Of a stretch of DNA of 64,000 nt, positions 6,860-15,407 are shown in pieces. A model generated the notes under the pieces. The model worked only from the letters and a program-made list of their open reading frames with translations, did no database searches and was not told the origin of the DNA. Origin of the DNA: Aneurinibacillus thermoaerophilus (GTDB taxonomy: Bacteria; Bacillota; Bacilli; Aneurinibacillales; Aneurinibacillaceae); NCBI RefSeq assembly GCF_900099925.1, contig NZ_FNDE01000009.1, positions 41,856 to 105,855 on the forward strand, given 5' to 3'. Both the position numbers and the translations under genes were made by a program. Numbering within the stretch: position 1 is the first letter of the stretch; each line of letters begins with the position of its first letter.

Positions 6860-8182
6860 CTTTAACTGTCCCTGCACCAGCTTGCCCCAGCCTAGCGGAT
6901 AGCCATCCACCGTCACCACGTCCCAACCCTTTCCAGTCTTCTGCACAAACAGGCTTTCCCCTTTTAAATACCGGTACACTTCATCGCTGTCAGTGGAAAA
7001 GTTGACATTCCGCTTCCATTCTCCGGGCTTCAGTGCCAGCGCCAGTGCGTGTGAAGGTTCAAACCGATCCTTCTTAACGGTTCCCATATGCCAGCCCGCC
7101 CGCGCGATCTTGAGTCCTTTCAAACTTGGCAGACCATCCGCCAAAAGGTAGAGTTGTTCACCGAACAACGCATACTGTCCTTCGGGGATAAATGTCAGCG
7201 TTTCGCGACAGAATGCTTCAAATAATTTGCGCGTAGCTGCGGGAATCGGCTTTACCTTTCCTGCCCCCGGTTTTTCTGATCGCTCCCCAGTGCTAGCGCT
7301 CTTGCGCAGGCGGGCGAGAAAATGTCCCTCTCCGCTCAATTTGTGGGGCCAAAGGCGGTATGTATTCGCCAGTTTCCCACGCTCAAAGAAACATTCTCCC
7401 TGCGCCACCGGCTCCAGGGAAAATTCAGGGTGTGATAAAAGAAACCTTTCAATCTGCCATTCATTTTCTTCTTCCGAAAATGTACAGGTGGAATATACCA
7501 TCACGCCGCCTGGCTTCAGCATGATGGAAGCCGATTCCAAAATATCCGCCTGCATGAATGCACAATGCCCTATCTTCTCTTCCGACCAATCATCGCACGC
7601 TTCCGGCAGCTTGCGGAACATCCCCTCGCCCGAGCACGGGGCATCCACCACAATCTTGTCAAAGAAACCGCGGAACCGTTCGGCCATACGTTCCGGCGTT
7701 TCATTCACCACTAAAATATTACGCGCCCCCCAGCGCTCCAGATTTTCTGAAAGCACTTTTACGCGGGTTGGGTGGATTTCATTCGCTACCAGCAAGCCGC
7801 TATTTCCAAGATAGCTGGAAATATGGGTTGATTTTCCACCTGGTGCTGCGCATAAATCAAGCACAATATCTCCTGGCTCTGGCTTGAGCGCTTCCACCAC
7901 CGCCATTGCGCTTGGTTCTTGAATATAATATAGACCTGCTGCATGGTACGGATGCTTTCCAGGTCTATCCTTTTCATGATAATAAAACCCGAGCGGGCAC
8001 CACGAAACCGGCGTCAAGGAAAACGGCATCTTTACGATGAATTCATCCAGCGGTACTTTCGCCGGATTCAGACGCAATCCATGCGCTGCGCTCCCGGTAT
8101 AACTCGCGAGAAATGCTGCCGCCTCCTGTTCACCAATCATCTGCTTTATCCGTTGCACAAAACGTTCAGGTAACGCTGTCAT
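6827..8182 (-). CDS. RsmF/NOL1-NOP2-type rRNA (cytosine-C5) methyltransferase
   Basis: 451 aa. It transfers a methyl group from SAM to C5 of a cytosine, most likely in 16S rRNA. Residues about 70-310 hold the RsmB/RsmF catalytic domain: SAM loop DLCAAPGGKSTHI, the PCSGEGMF motif with one catalytic Cys, and YSTCTFSEEENE with the second. The C-terminal part (about 330-451) is the RsmF-type RNA-binding extension ending NHYPKGLRWV. ATG 8182 is chosen because AAGGA lies 8 nt before it; an ATG at 8191 and longer starts are poorly placed. The exact target cytosine cannot be told. Its 3' end forms one copy of the 42-bp repeat. Confidence 0.88.
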   Translation of the reverse strand: MTALPERFVQRIKQMIGEQEAAAFLASYTGSAAHGLRLNPAKVPLDEFIVKMPFSLTPVSWCPLGFYYHEKDRPGKHPYHAAGLYYIQEPSAMAVVEALKPEPGDIVLDLCAAPGGKSTHISSYLGNSGLLVANEIHPTRVKVLSENLERWGARNILVVNETPERMAERFRGFFDKIVVDAPCSGEGMFRKLPEACDDWSEEKIGHCAFMQADILESASIMLKPGGVMVYSTCTFSEEENEWQIERFLLSHPEFSLEPVAQGECFFERGKLANTYRLWPHKLSGEGHFLARLRKSASTGERSEKPGAGKVKPIPAATRKLFEAFCRETLTFIPEGQYALFGEQLYLLADGLPSLKGLKIARAGWHMGTVKKDRFEPSHALALALKPGEWKRNVNFSTDSDEVYRYLKGESLFVQKTGKGWDVVTVDGYPLGWGKLVQGQLKNHYPKGLRWV

Positions 8183-8260
8183 TCTATCCATCCTTTTTTC
8201 TTGCTGTGATGCCAAATATATTACCAAAAATCGTCCAGAAAAACGAGGCAAAATGAACAG

Positions 8261-8300
8261 AAGGGCGGGTGCCCGGTTAAAAGCCGGACATCCGCCCTTT
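8261..8300. terminator. Strong terminator hairpin
   Basis: GGGCGGGTGCCCGG pairs with CCGGACATCCGCCC across a short TTAAAAG loop. It lies directly after the stop of the stalk-domain protein gene on the minus strand and is followed there by TTCTGTTCATTTT. Confidence 0.7.
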
Positions 8301-8314
8301 ACATGAAACCAAAA

Positions 8315-8980
8315 TTAGTTTGTTTTAATCGTTGTCTTGATATGGACGGTCGCGTTTTTCGCATCCCATTCCACACTTGCACCTAACGCTTCGCTTACGA
8401 AACGCAACGGCACCATTGTACGATTGTTAACGATAGTAGCTTTTTGGTTCAGCTTTACTTTCTTGCCGTTCACCACAGCATTTTGGTCACCGATTTTAAT
8501 CATCACTTTCCGGTTTCCTTTCGTCGCATACACAGTTTGTTTCTTGGCATCCCACTTGATTTCGGCTCCCAGTGCTTCGAAGATGCTGCGCAGCGGAACA
8601 ACTGTGCGATTATTGATGATAATCGGCTTCTGGTTTGTAATCATAATTTTGCCATTTATTTTAATTACGATTACACTCGGCTTTTTCGCCTCTTCTTTAG
8701 GCTTGTCCTCTTTTCCAGGAGTGACCGTGACAGAATCCCCCGTCGTTACCGTAACCGAATCTCCTGTCGTTGCTTTCCATTGCTTTTCAATGTTATCCAT
8801 AATATGCTGTCTCGCCGTTTCGTTTTTTACGTGCTCCAAAGCGTTTTCAAGGCCAGTTTTCTTCGTGGTTGATTCCTGTTTCTGCGGCTTGGCTGTAGCA
8901 TCCGCCGTTTGTGCGAACACGGAAGTCCCTCCCGCAAGCAAAGTTGCCGCCAGCAAACTGCTTACAATTTTCTTATTCAT
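8315..8980 (-). CDS. Secreted stalk-domain (copper amine oxidase N-like) protein
   Basis: 221 aa with a signal peptide (about 1-23, ending VFAQ). A charged helical segment (30-70) is followed by a duplicated linker TGDSVTVT and a Lys/Glu linker (90-100). The C-terminal half (about 102-215) is two copies of the copper amine oxidase N-terminal-like stalk fold, recognised by NNRTVVPLRSIFEALGAEI and NNRTMVPLRFVSEALGASV, each followed by WDAK. Such domains are common in exported proteins of Paenibacillaceae and are thought to act at the cell wall; no catalytic domain is attached here. It is a single-gene unit with its own terminator. Confidence 0.75.
   Translation of the reverse strand: MNKKIVSSLLAATLLAGGTSVFAQTADATAKPQKQESTTKKTGLENALEHVKNETARQHIMDNIEKQWKATTGDSVTVTTGDSVTVTPGKEDKPKEEAKKPSVIVIKINGKIMITNQKPIIINNRTVVPLRSIFEALGAEIKWDAKKQTVYATKGNRKVMIKIGDQNAVVNGKKVKLNQKATIVNNRTMVPLRFVSEALGASVEWDAKNATVHIKTTIKTN
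8723..8770. repeat. Two tandem 24-bp units inside the stalk-domain gene
   Basis: Units 8723-8746 and 8747-8770 encode the same peptide TTGDSVTV but differ at several mostly silent positions. The duplication is therefore not recent, or the peptide is under selection. Confidence 0.7.
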
Positions 8981-9120
8981 GCCATTCTCTCCTTTTCATG
9001 ATGATGTTTCGCCTGTACTGTCATAACTTTCGCAGAGAGGATATTTTTTCTGTCGCATTTTTCGACATAAATAAGAAAGGGCCCCGTCTATCATACAAAT
9101 GGGGAATCGCTGTTACAGCT

Positions 9121-9360
9121 TTACAGCTTCAATAAGCGGATAAATTCCTTATTGCGATGTACTCTTTCCATTTCGTCTGCCAAATCATATTTTTTCAGCA
9201 AATGAAATACGTAATTCAACTCTTCCTGCGTGCGTCCACTTTCCAAGTACGTGGGCAGCACCGCAACAATGCGATCCGGCAAATGCGGTGCGATGACTTC
9301 CAGTTTTTTACGTATATCTTCAAGCGAATGATCAAGATTGCAGGTTGATTTTTGCTCCAT
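9121..9360 (-). CDS. Small hypothetical protein
   Basis: 79 aa, all-helical in appearance, with no signal peptide or membrane segment. Visible features are SLEDIRKKLEVIAPHLPDRI and an acidic helix pair ending NKEFIRLLKL. A weak GGAAGATA sequence precedes the ATG. I do not recognise a family. Coding character is supported by the codon pattern and an isolated position between the stalk-domain gene and yqeW, with a divergent start toward yqeW. Confidence 0.5.
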   Translation of the reverse strand: MEQKSTCNLDHSLEDIRKKLEVIAPHLPDRIVAVLPTYLESGRTQEELNYVFHLLKKYDLADEMERVHRNKEFIRLLKL

Positions 9361-9554
9361 ATTATCTTCCTTTCCCTTCGATACGTCATACTAGGTTTGC
9401 GTCTATTTTATACGCACCTGCCTGTACCGCTGGACATATGTATGGCTATAGACCCGTTATCTCCTTCGGGTCCATCCTTGTTTATCCGGGTCTGTCATGC
9501 CTGTCTCGTATTCCGCATACAAATGGGATAGATGCAGACGGAAGGAGAAAAAAA

Positions 9555-10478
9555 ATGCTCACTCTCGCGTTTCCTCTACTTGCGGGGCTTGGACTTTTCA
9601 TGGGCGGCATGCATCTCATGCGACTCGGACTTTTTGCGCTCGCGGGCAAAAGCCTGCAAGGCTGGCTCACGCGCTTTACAAAAACGCCAACGCGCGGGCT
9701 CATCACAGGAACCATCGTGACAATGATTATCCAAAGCAGCAGCGCGGTAGCCATTGTAACCATCGGACTTGTAAACGCTAACCTGCTTTCGTTTCCACAA
9801 ACGGTAGGAATTATCCTTGGGACGAATATTGGGACGACCTTCACCACACAGCTCATCGCGCTTAATCCACAAAAATGGGCCCTTCCCATGTTCCTCATCG
9901 GCTGTTCCATTCTCTGGTTCCGCTCCCCCATCATACGGGCGATCGGCATATCCATATCCGGCTTTGGTTGCGTATTTCTTGGAATCCAGATGATGCAGAT
10001 GATTGCTGTGCCATTGCAACATACACCGTTCTTTCTGTCAATGCTGGCGCGCCCAGAAGCAAGTTACTTCAACGGAATTTTCATCGGTACCATCTTCACG
10101 GCGCTTTTGCACAGCAGTTCGGCGGTAACAGCCATTACCATGGGATTTATGAATGAAAACATCCTTTCTCTTGGCATGGGAATCGCCATTATTCTCGGCA
10201 GCAATATCGGCACGTGCATAACGGCAGTACTGGCAGCGATCGGCGGCAATGCGGCAGCGAAGCAAGTCGCTTGGGTTCACGTATTCTTGAATATTGCGGG
10301 CGTTCTTCTGTTTCTGCCGTTCATTTCGCAACTTGGGACGCTAGTATCATTACTGACAAGCGATCCCGCGGTACAAATCGCCCACGCGCAAACGCTGTTC
10401 AATGTCATTTGTTCGCTCCTAGCGCTCCCGTTTGCGCATCCGATCGCAAAGGCAGCGCAATTTTTCATTAAAAAATAA
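9555..10478 (+). CDS. yqeW: Na/Pi-cotransporter family protein (YqeW-like)
   Basis: 307 aa polytopic membrane protein with the inverted repeat of the Na/phosphate symporter family (PF02690). The paired motifs are IIQSSSAVAIVTIGL with GTNIGTTFTTQ in the first half, and LLHSSSAVTAITMGF with GSNIGTCITAVLAA in the second. It probably moves phosphate with sodium. The frame extends upstream to 9345, but ATG 9555 has GAAGGAG about 9 nt before it and starts exactly at the first membrane helix. No PhoU-like C-terminal domain is present. In B. subtilis the homologue also lies beside the dnaK region. Confidence 0.87.
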   Translation: MLTLAFPLLAGLGLFMGGMHLMRLGLFALAGKSLQGWLTRFTKTPTRGLITGTIVTMIIQSSSAVAIVTIGLVNANLLSFPQTVGIILGTNIGTTFTTQLIALNPQKWALPMFLIGCSILWFRSPIIRAIGISISGFGCVFLGIQMMQMIAVPLQHTPFFLSMLARPEASYFNGIFIGTIFTALLHSSSAVTAITMGFMNENILSLGMGIAIILGSNIGTCITAVLAAIGGNAAAKQVAWVHVFLNIAGVLLFLPFISQLGTLVSLLTSDPAVQIAHAQTLFNVICSLLALPFAHPIAKAAQFFIKK

Positions 10479-10762
10479 GAAAAACTCACGATTTTATACC
10501 TCGCGAATTTTCTCTATCTGCACTAAGAGAGTAAGATAATGAATAATACGCCCCTTCTTCCTTCGCGCCTTTTCACTTTCCACTCCACATCGAACCATAC
10601 AAAGGTGAAACAGCAAACACGAGTGTCCCACTCTTCGAATTTACTCAAATGTTTTGGGGATGCAGCTTTTGACATGGACGTACGATAAAATGGTAACTTT
10701 GTAGAAAGATAACACAAGCGCAGGAAGAAAGGGCATATTTTTTATCCTAGCTCCTTAGCATA

Positions 10763-11443
10763 TTAATATTGCTCAGCGTTTGTGCCACCCTGAACGATAG
10801 CGACGCCACCACTCGTACCAATACGGGTCGCGCCGGCTTGAATCATCGCTTCCGCATCTTCAAAGGTACGTACACCACCGGACGCTTTAACACCCATCTC
10901 TTCGCCAACCGTTTTTCGCATCAATGCCACATCTTCCACCGTCGCACCGCCGCCTAAGAATCCAGTCGAAGTTTTGACAAAGTGCGCGCCCGCCTCTTTA
11001 CTCAGGCGGCAAGCCCTCACTTTTTCCTCTTCCGTCAACAAACCGGTTTCAATAATTACTTTAACCAGCGCATCGTCACCAGCTACCGCCACAACCCCTG
11101 CGATATCCTGTAACACCGCTTCATCATCGCCCGATTTCAGCGCGCCGATATTGATAACCATATCGATCTCGTCTGCTCCGTCCTTAATCGCTCTCGCTGC
11201 TTCAAATGCTTTGACTTCAGCGATGCTTGCACCGAGTGGAAATCCGATTACGGTGGCGACTTTTATATCGCTGCCTACAAGATTCTGCTTTGCGCGTTCA
11301 ACCCAATAAGGATTAATGCAAACAGCGAAAAATCGATGTTCTTTCGCTTCCTGGCATAGTTTATCGATCATCCCAGCTGTCGTTTCCGGCTTGAGCAACG
11401 TATGATCGATATAAGTTGCAAGCTTGCCCGGTTCCATTGTCAT
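10763..11443 (-). CDS. deoC: Deoxyribose-phosphate aldolase
   Basis: 226 aa class I aldolase. It cleaves 2-deoxyribose 5-phosphate to acetaldehyde and glyceraldehyde 3-phosphate in deoxynucleoside catabolism. Seen: [11 protein letters not shown] at the N-terminus, [15 protein letters not shown], the Schiff-base Lys in HFVKTSTGF (about residue 155), and the second active-site Lys in VKASGGVR. Length is normal. Its ATG overlaps the stop of the upstream Nudix gene by 4 bp, so the two are cotranscribed. No CytR- or DeoR-type regulator is adjacent. Confidence 0.95.
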   Translation of the reverse strand: MTMEPGKLATYIDHTLLKPETTAGMIDKLCQEAKEHRFFAVCINPYWVERAKQNLVGSDIKVATVIGFPLGASIAEVKAFEAARAIKDGADEIDMVINIGALKSGDDEAVLQDIAGVVAVAGDDALVKVIIETGLLTEEEKVRACRLSKEAGAHFVKTSTGFLGGGATVEDVALMRKTVGEEMGVKASGGVRTFEDAEAMIQAGATRIGTSGGVAIVQGGTNAEQY

Positions 11444-11889
11444 GATGTTTGCCCCTTTCGCGTACTAAGTCCTAACAGTTGATAGGCTTTTGCCAGAACG
11501 GAAATATTATTCTGGTACCCATGTTTCGTTTGTTTCTCCCATGCCGCTTCTGGCGACATCCATACTGCTGTGTTTATTTCTTCAAGTTGCGGCGCAAGCG
11601 TTCCCGACATCGCTTCCACAAGATAGTAATGAACTTCTTTTTTCACGGCCCCAACTTTCGGATGGTAATAGTTATAATAAATCGTTTCCAGCGGCTGGAC
11701 AACCTTTCCTTCAATTCCTGTCTCCTCTTTGATCTCTCTAAGCGCGGTCTCCTCCATCGTCTCGCCCTCTTCCTGCTTTCCCTTCGGCAGAGACGCTTTT
11801 AAATACCTGTCTTCAATAATCATGAGTTCGATCTTGTTGTCTTTTGTTCTCCTATATACAACGCCTCCTGCTGAAACCTCCTTTGCCAT
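11440..11889 (-). CDS. Nudix hydrolase
   Basis: 149 aa single-domain Nudix protein. The Nudix box is complete (residues about 38-60: [20 protein letters not shown] followed by TGI), supplying the metal-binding glutamates. It begins [13 protein letters not shown], typical of MutT/Ap4A-hydrolase-like members with broad nucleotide substrates. The substrate cannot be told. It is translationally coupled to deoC, which suggests nucleotide housekeeping. Confidence 0.85.
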   Translation of the reverse strand: MAKEVSAGGVVYRRTKDNKIELMIIEDRYLKASLPKGKQEEGETMEETALREIKEETGIEGKVVQPLETIYYNYYHPKVGAVKKEVHYYLVEAMSGTLAPQLEEINTAVWMSPEAAWEKQTKHGYQNNISVLAKAYQLLGLSTRKGQTS

Positions 11890-11970
11890 TCAACATTCCT
11901 CCTTGCAAAAGCATCCTTTTTCAAAAGTTTATCTCACTCTGCCTGCCCTTTACCACTTTTTTTAGCATAT

Positions 11971-13050
11971 TTATTCGTAGCCACCGCTCCTCTTCTGTAA
12001 AGCCCGCTCGTCTGCCCCTAGTTTTTTCCATTCTTCCAAAACTTGTGTTCCGATGGTATCTTTAAACTGATAATAGACAGGCGCCAGGCGTTTTTTCCAT
12101 GCTTCTTTCTCCTTATTTGTCTGCATATGAATATGAATCAAATTTTTTGCTTTCATTTCCGCGAGCGCCCTGTCGTTCATTTTTTTCGCGTACTGGCGAA
12201 TCCAGGCCGTCGTTTCCGCCATTGCCGATTCAATTGCCGCCCGTTGCTTTGGGGACAACTTATCCCACGTCGTTTTATTTATTAATACAATATACCCAAG
12301 ATAGCCATGATTACTAACTGTCATATGCCGCTGTACCTGGTATAAACGTTTGCTGTAAATATTGGATAGCGTATTTTCTTCTCCCTCCACGTTTTTGAAC
12401 TGCAATTGCCGGTACAAATCATTAAAAGAATAGCTTTCCGCTTTCGCGCCCAGCGCCCTGAATTGTGCTTGAAGAATCGGGCTTGCCATAATCCGAAATT
12501 TCATCTGCTTAAAATCCTCTGGATCAATGAGCGGCCGATTGGCGGTCATCTGCTTAAAGCCATTATCCCAAAGCGCCAGGCCTTTAATATTTTCGTCATT
12601 GATGGCCTTAAATAACAATTGGCCAAGCCGCCCGTCCATCGCTTCTTTTACTTCGCTTTCGTTTTTGAACGCATATGGCAAGTCCATAATCATCCAAGCC
12701 GGATAGCGCGAGGACAGCTTAGAGGTGGCAGGCGCAATCATTTCGACTTTGCCTGTCTGCAAGGCCTGAAACTCTTTTTCGTCATCAAATAGTGTAGCGT
12801 TAGGATACACTCGGATTTCCACCATACCGTCCGTTTTTTCCCGAACAAGCTGAGCGAACCTAGAAACAGCTAAGCCTTTCGGCGTATTTTCTGCTACCAC
12901 ATGGCTGAAGCGAATGATAACTTTTTTGTCCAACCCTTCCTGTTCAGCATCATAATGTACAGGCTCTTTCGCGCTGAAGCCGAAACCGACAGCAATCGAA
13001 ATGGCTAATCCTGCAAGCAGAAATACAATCAACCACCCAAGGGATTTCAC
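11971..13050 (-). CDS. dctB: C4-dicarboxylate-binding protein, TRAP DctP-type fold (DctB)
   Basis: 359 aa exported solute-binding protein with an uncleaved or signal helix at 1-27. The TRAP DctP-family core spans about 45-340: RFSHVVAENTPKGLAVSRFA, then FKQMKFRIMASPILQAQFRA with the substrate-anchoring Arg, and the GVEGEEN-like strand (FKNVEGEENTLSN). No TRAP membrane subunits are nearby. Together with DctA-type DctP and DctS/DctR the set matches B. subtilis dctB-dctS-dctR-dctP, where DctB works with the DctS sensor rather than as part of a TRAP transporter. The same role is inferred here. Confidence 0.85.
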   Translation of the reverse strand: MKSLGWLIVFLLAGLAISIAVGFGFSAKEPVHYDAEQEGLDKKVIIRFSHVVAENTPKGLAVSRFAQLVREKTDGMVEIRVYPNATLFDDEKEFQALQTGKVEMIAPATSKLSSRYPAWMIMDLPYAFKNESEVKEAMDGRLGQLLFKAINDENIKGLALWDNGFKQMTANRPLIDPEDFKQMKFRIMASPILQAQFRALGAKAESYSFNDLYRQLQFKNVEGEENTLSNIYSKRLYQVQRHMTVSNHGYLGYIVLINKTTWDKLSPKQRAAIESAMAETTAWIRQYAKKMNDRALAEMKAKNLIHIHMQTNKEKEAWKKRLAPVYYQFKDTIGTQVLEEWKKLGADERALQKRSGGYE

Positions 13051-13138
13051 GTTACATTCTCCTTTTCCTGCTTTCGTATTCCTATCATAGCATAAGAAAA
13101 ACTCGCAGATATTGCACGCTCGTCCTTTTTCTTTCCAT

Positions 13139-13170
13139 CAAAAAAGCGTCGGCTATATTCTAGCCGACGC
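13139..13170 (-). terminator. Terminator of the dicarboxylate symporter gene
   Basis: A perfect 10-bp stem GCGTCGGCTA / TAGCCGACGC (13146-13155 with 13161-13170), followed on the minus strand by seven U residues. It separates dctP from dctB, so dctB needs its own promoter or read-through. Confidence 0.85.
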
Positions 13171-13198
13171 GCAAATTGTTGCTAAAACAAACCGCCAA

Positions 13199-14473
13199 TT
13201 AAGCGGAAACTTGTTCATTATACGAGCCGTTTTTGCTCTCTGTCTCTGTACGGAATTCATCTTCCATCTTCGCAACTACCACAGTAGCAACCCCATTACC
13301 AATAAGGTTCGTAATCGCCCGCGCTTCTGACATAAAGCGGTCCACACCGAGAAGAAGCGCCATACCTTCAACCGGAATCGTCGGGAATACAGCCAATGTT
13401 GCCGCCAAAGTTACGAAACCCGAGCCCGTAACACCAGCTGCTCCTTTTGAAGTGAGCATCAAAATAGCGAGAAGCGTGATTTCCTGGGTAAGAGTCAAAT
13501 CAACCCCATAAGCCTGAGCGATAAAGATGGCGGCCATAGATAAGTAAATGGCTGTACCATCCAAGTTAAATGAATAACCGGTAGGAAGCACAAGTCCAAC
13601 AACAGATTTTGAACATCCGTACTTTTCCAGCTTTTCTATCATTTTTGGAAAGGCAGCTTCAGAAGAAGAAGTACCTAATACGAGAAGAATCTCTTCTTTG
13701 ATGTATTTAAGAAAGCCAAAGATGCTAAATCCATATATTCTAGCTATTAAACCAAGTACAAGAATAATAAACAAAAACATTGTAATATAAACGGAACCCA
13801 TTAGTTTTCCCAAATTGTGCAAAACTTCAATCCCAAAATTGCTAATTGTATAAGACATCGCGCCGAACGCTGCAATCGGGGAAACTTTCATGACCATATT
13901 TACAATACCAAACATGCCTTCTGTTAACTTTTCAAATAAATCAAGCACCGATTTTGCACGTTCTCCCATCGCCGTCAGCGATATGCCGAACAAAACAGCA
14001 ACAAAAAGAATCGGCAGGAGTTCGCCGTTCGCTAAAGCTCCAAAAATGTTCTCTGGAATAATGCTCATTAAAAAGTCTATTATACCGTGGCTCGTTTCAG
14101 CAGCCTGTTTCGTATATTTCGTTATATCGCCTGTGGCCGCAGCTTTATCCATACCTTGTCCCGGCTTAATTATATTAACGACAATAATTCCGATAGCCAA
14201 AGCAATTGTACTTACGATCTCAAAGTAGATGAGCGCTTTTCCCCCAATGCGGCCAACTTTCTTTAAATCGCCCATCCCTGCAATTCCGACTACAATCGTA
14301 AGGAACACGATGGGGGCGATCACCATTTTAACCAGCTTAATAAAAATATCCGCCAAAACCTTCAATTGCGAGCCAAAGTCAGGGAAAAATTGTCCAACTA
14401 AAATCCCTAAAATAATGGCGCATATTACCTGCACGGTAAGATTTCTGAAATTTAGCCTCATTTTCTTTTTCAT
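13199..14473 (-). CDS. dctP: C4-dicarboxylate:cation symporter, DctA family (DctP)
   Basis: 424 aa glutamate/dicarboxylate symporter (DAACS family). It imports succinate, fumarate or malate with protons or sodium. Seen: about eight membrane helices, the Ser-rich re-entrant loop LGTSSSEAAFPKM (about 265), the substrate/cation motif SFNLDGTAIYLSMA (about 305), and the second hairpin SKGAAGVTGSGFVTLAATL (about 345). Length is typical. The upstream gap holds a candidate cre site, and the adjacent DctS-DctR pair is the expected activator. Confidence 0.92.
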   Translation of the reverse strand: MKKKMRLNFRNLTVQVICAIILGILVGQFFPDFGSQLKVLADIFIKLVKMVIAPIVFLTIVVGIAGMGDLKKVGRIGGKALIYFEIVSTIALAIGIIVVNIIKPGQGMDKAAATGDITKYTKQAAETSHGIIDFLMSIIPENIFGALANGELLPILFVAVLFGISLTAMGERAKSVLDLFEKLTEGMFGIVNMVMKVSPIAAFGAMSYTISNFGIEVLHNLGKLMGSVYITMFLFIILVLGLIARIYGFSIFGFLKYIKEEILLVLGTSSSEAAFPKMIEKLEKYGCSKSVVGLVLPTGYSFNLDGTAIYLSMAAIFIAQAYGVDLTLTQEITLLAILMLTSKGAAGVTGSGFVTLAATLAVFPTIPVEGMALLLGVDRFMSEARAITNLIGNGVATVVVAKMEDEFRTETESKNGSYNEQVSA

Positions 14474-14649
14474 CCTATCCTCCCTTTCATTTACTCACGG
14501 TTACGCTCCGCTGAAGCGAAAGGAAGGAAGTGATGAAGTTCAAAAACGTTAACGGTTGCGATTGCAATAAGAACTGAAACCGTCCGTTTTTTTTGAATCT
14601 TCATCAAACCCTTCCCTTTGCTAATTATTTATCTTGTCTGATAGTTTTA

Positions 14650-14663
14650 TGATAACGTTTGCA
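14650..14663. promoter_or_regulatory. Candidate CcpA cre site upstream of dctP
   Basis: TGATAACGTTTGCA fits the cre consensus at nearly every position. It lies about 180 bp upstream of the symporter start and 28 bp past the dctR stop. Repression of dicarboxylate uptake by preferred sugars would be expected. The match is by eye only. Confidence 0.45.
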
Positions 14664-14690
14664 AAGGAAAGGAAGAAGTTTTCGTATTTA

Positions 14691-15407
14691 TTAAACATTT
14701 TGTTCTTTTTGTTCATCAACCCACGTATACATTTTCATCGGGCGTCCTACCGTGCCGTATACCATATGCGATTTCGCCTTGCCAACCGATTCCAGATATT
14801 CGAGATAGCGGCGCACCGTGACGCGGGACATGCCGATGATCTGTCCGATGTCTTCTGCAGACAAATCCGTTTCCGCTTCCCGAAGGCAGTTGGATACTTG
14901 CTGAAGCGTAAACGCTTGGATCCCTTTTGGATAGTTCGTTTCTTCTTTTGTAGACTGCTTTTTGCCCGCAATGGCCAATGTGCGGGCGCCATCGAATATT
15001 GTCTGCGAAAATACGGCTGACTGATTACGGAGAAAATGCTCTTTATAACGCAAAAGCGCTTCCTTGATTCGTGAAAACTGGAAAGGCTTAAAAATATAAT
15101 CAACGGCACCAAGACGCATGACACGCAGCACAGTGTCCCGATCGTTAGCCGCCGTTACCGCAATAACGTCCAAGTCAAACTCCTCCTGGCGAATAATGCG
15201 CAGCGTTTCCAGTCCGCCTTTGCCTGGCATGTATAAATCAAGAATAACAAGGTTCGGCGCCAGTCGTCTGATCTTTTCAATCGCTTCCTCCCCGTTCCTC
15301 GCCCAGCCTATTACTTTAAAACCTTCTACCTGCTCAATAAACGAGGCGTTAATCTCTTGTACCATCGGATCATCTTCGACTAATAAGACCGTAATCGGTT
15401 TGCTCAT
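14691..15407 (-). CDS. dctR: Response regulator, CitB/DcuR family (DctR)
   Basis: 238 aa. Receiver domain at 1-120 (ITVLLVEDDPM with the acidic pocket, NLVILDLYMPGKGG with the phospho-acceptor Asp, AVTAANDRDT, FKPFQFSR). The C-terminal helix-turn-helix (about 175-225) contains AEDIGQIIGMSRVTVRRYLE. It activates dicarboxylate uptake after phosphorylation by DctS. ATG 15407 has AAAGGAGG 7 nt upstream and overlaps the dctS stop by 4 bp; longer starts lack a ribosome site. Confidence 0.9.
   Translation of the reverse strand: MSKPITVLLVEDDPMVQEINASFIEQVEGFKVIGWARNGEEAIEKIRRLAPNLVILDLYMPGKGGLETLRIIRQEEFDLDVIAVTAANDRDTVLRVMRLGAVDYIFKPFQFSRIKEALLRYKEHFLRNQSAVFSQTIFDGARTLAIAGKKQSTKEETNYPKGIQAFTLQQVSNCLREAETDLSAEDIGQIIGMSRVTVRRYLEYLESVGKAKSHMVYGTVGRPMKMYTWVDEQKEQNV

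Noticed and set aside
8723..8770. Tandem repeat as a possible CRISPR or regulatory repeat
   Set aside because: Only two units, in frame, both coding the same octapeptide inside an exported protein; it is a protein linker repeat.
10523..10717. A 64-codon minus-strand frame between yqeW and deoC
   Set aside because: No ribosome site, odd composition (many Arg, Cys, Trp without pattern) and no family resemblance; the roughly 280-bp gap shows nothing else I can support.
11971..13050. Treating the binding protein as part of a TRAP transporter
   Set aside because: No small or large TRAP membrane subunit is present; the adjacent transporter is a single-polypeptide DctA-type symporter.
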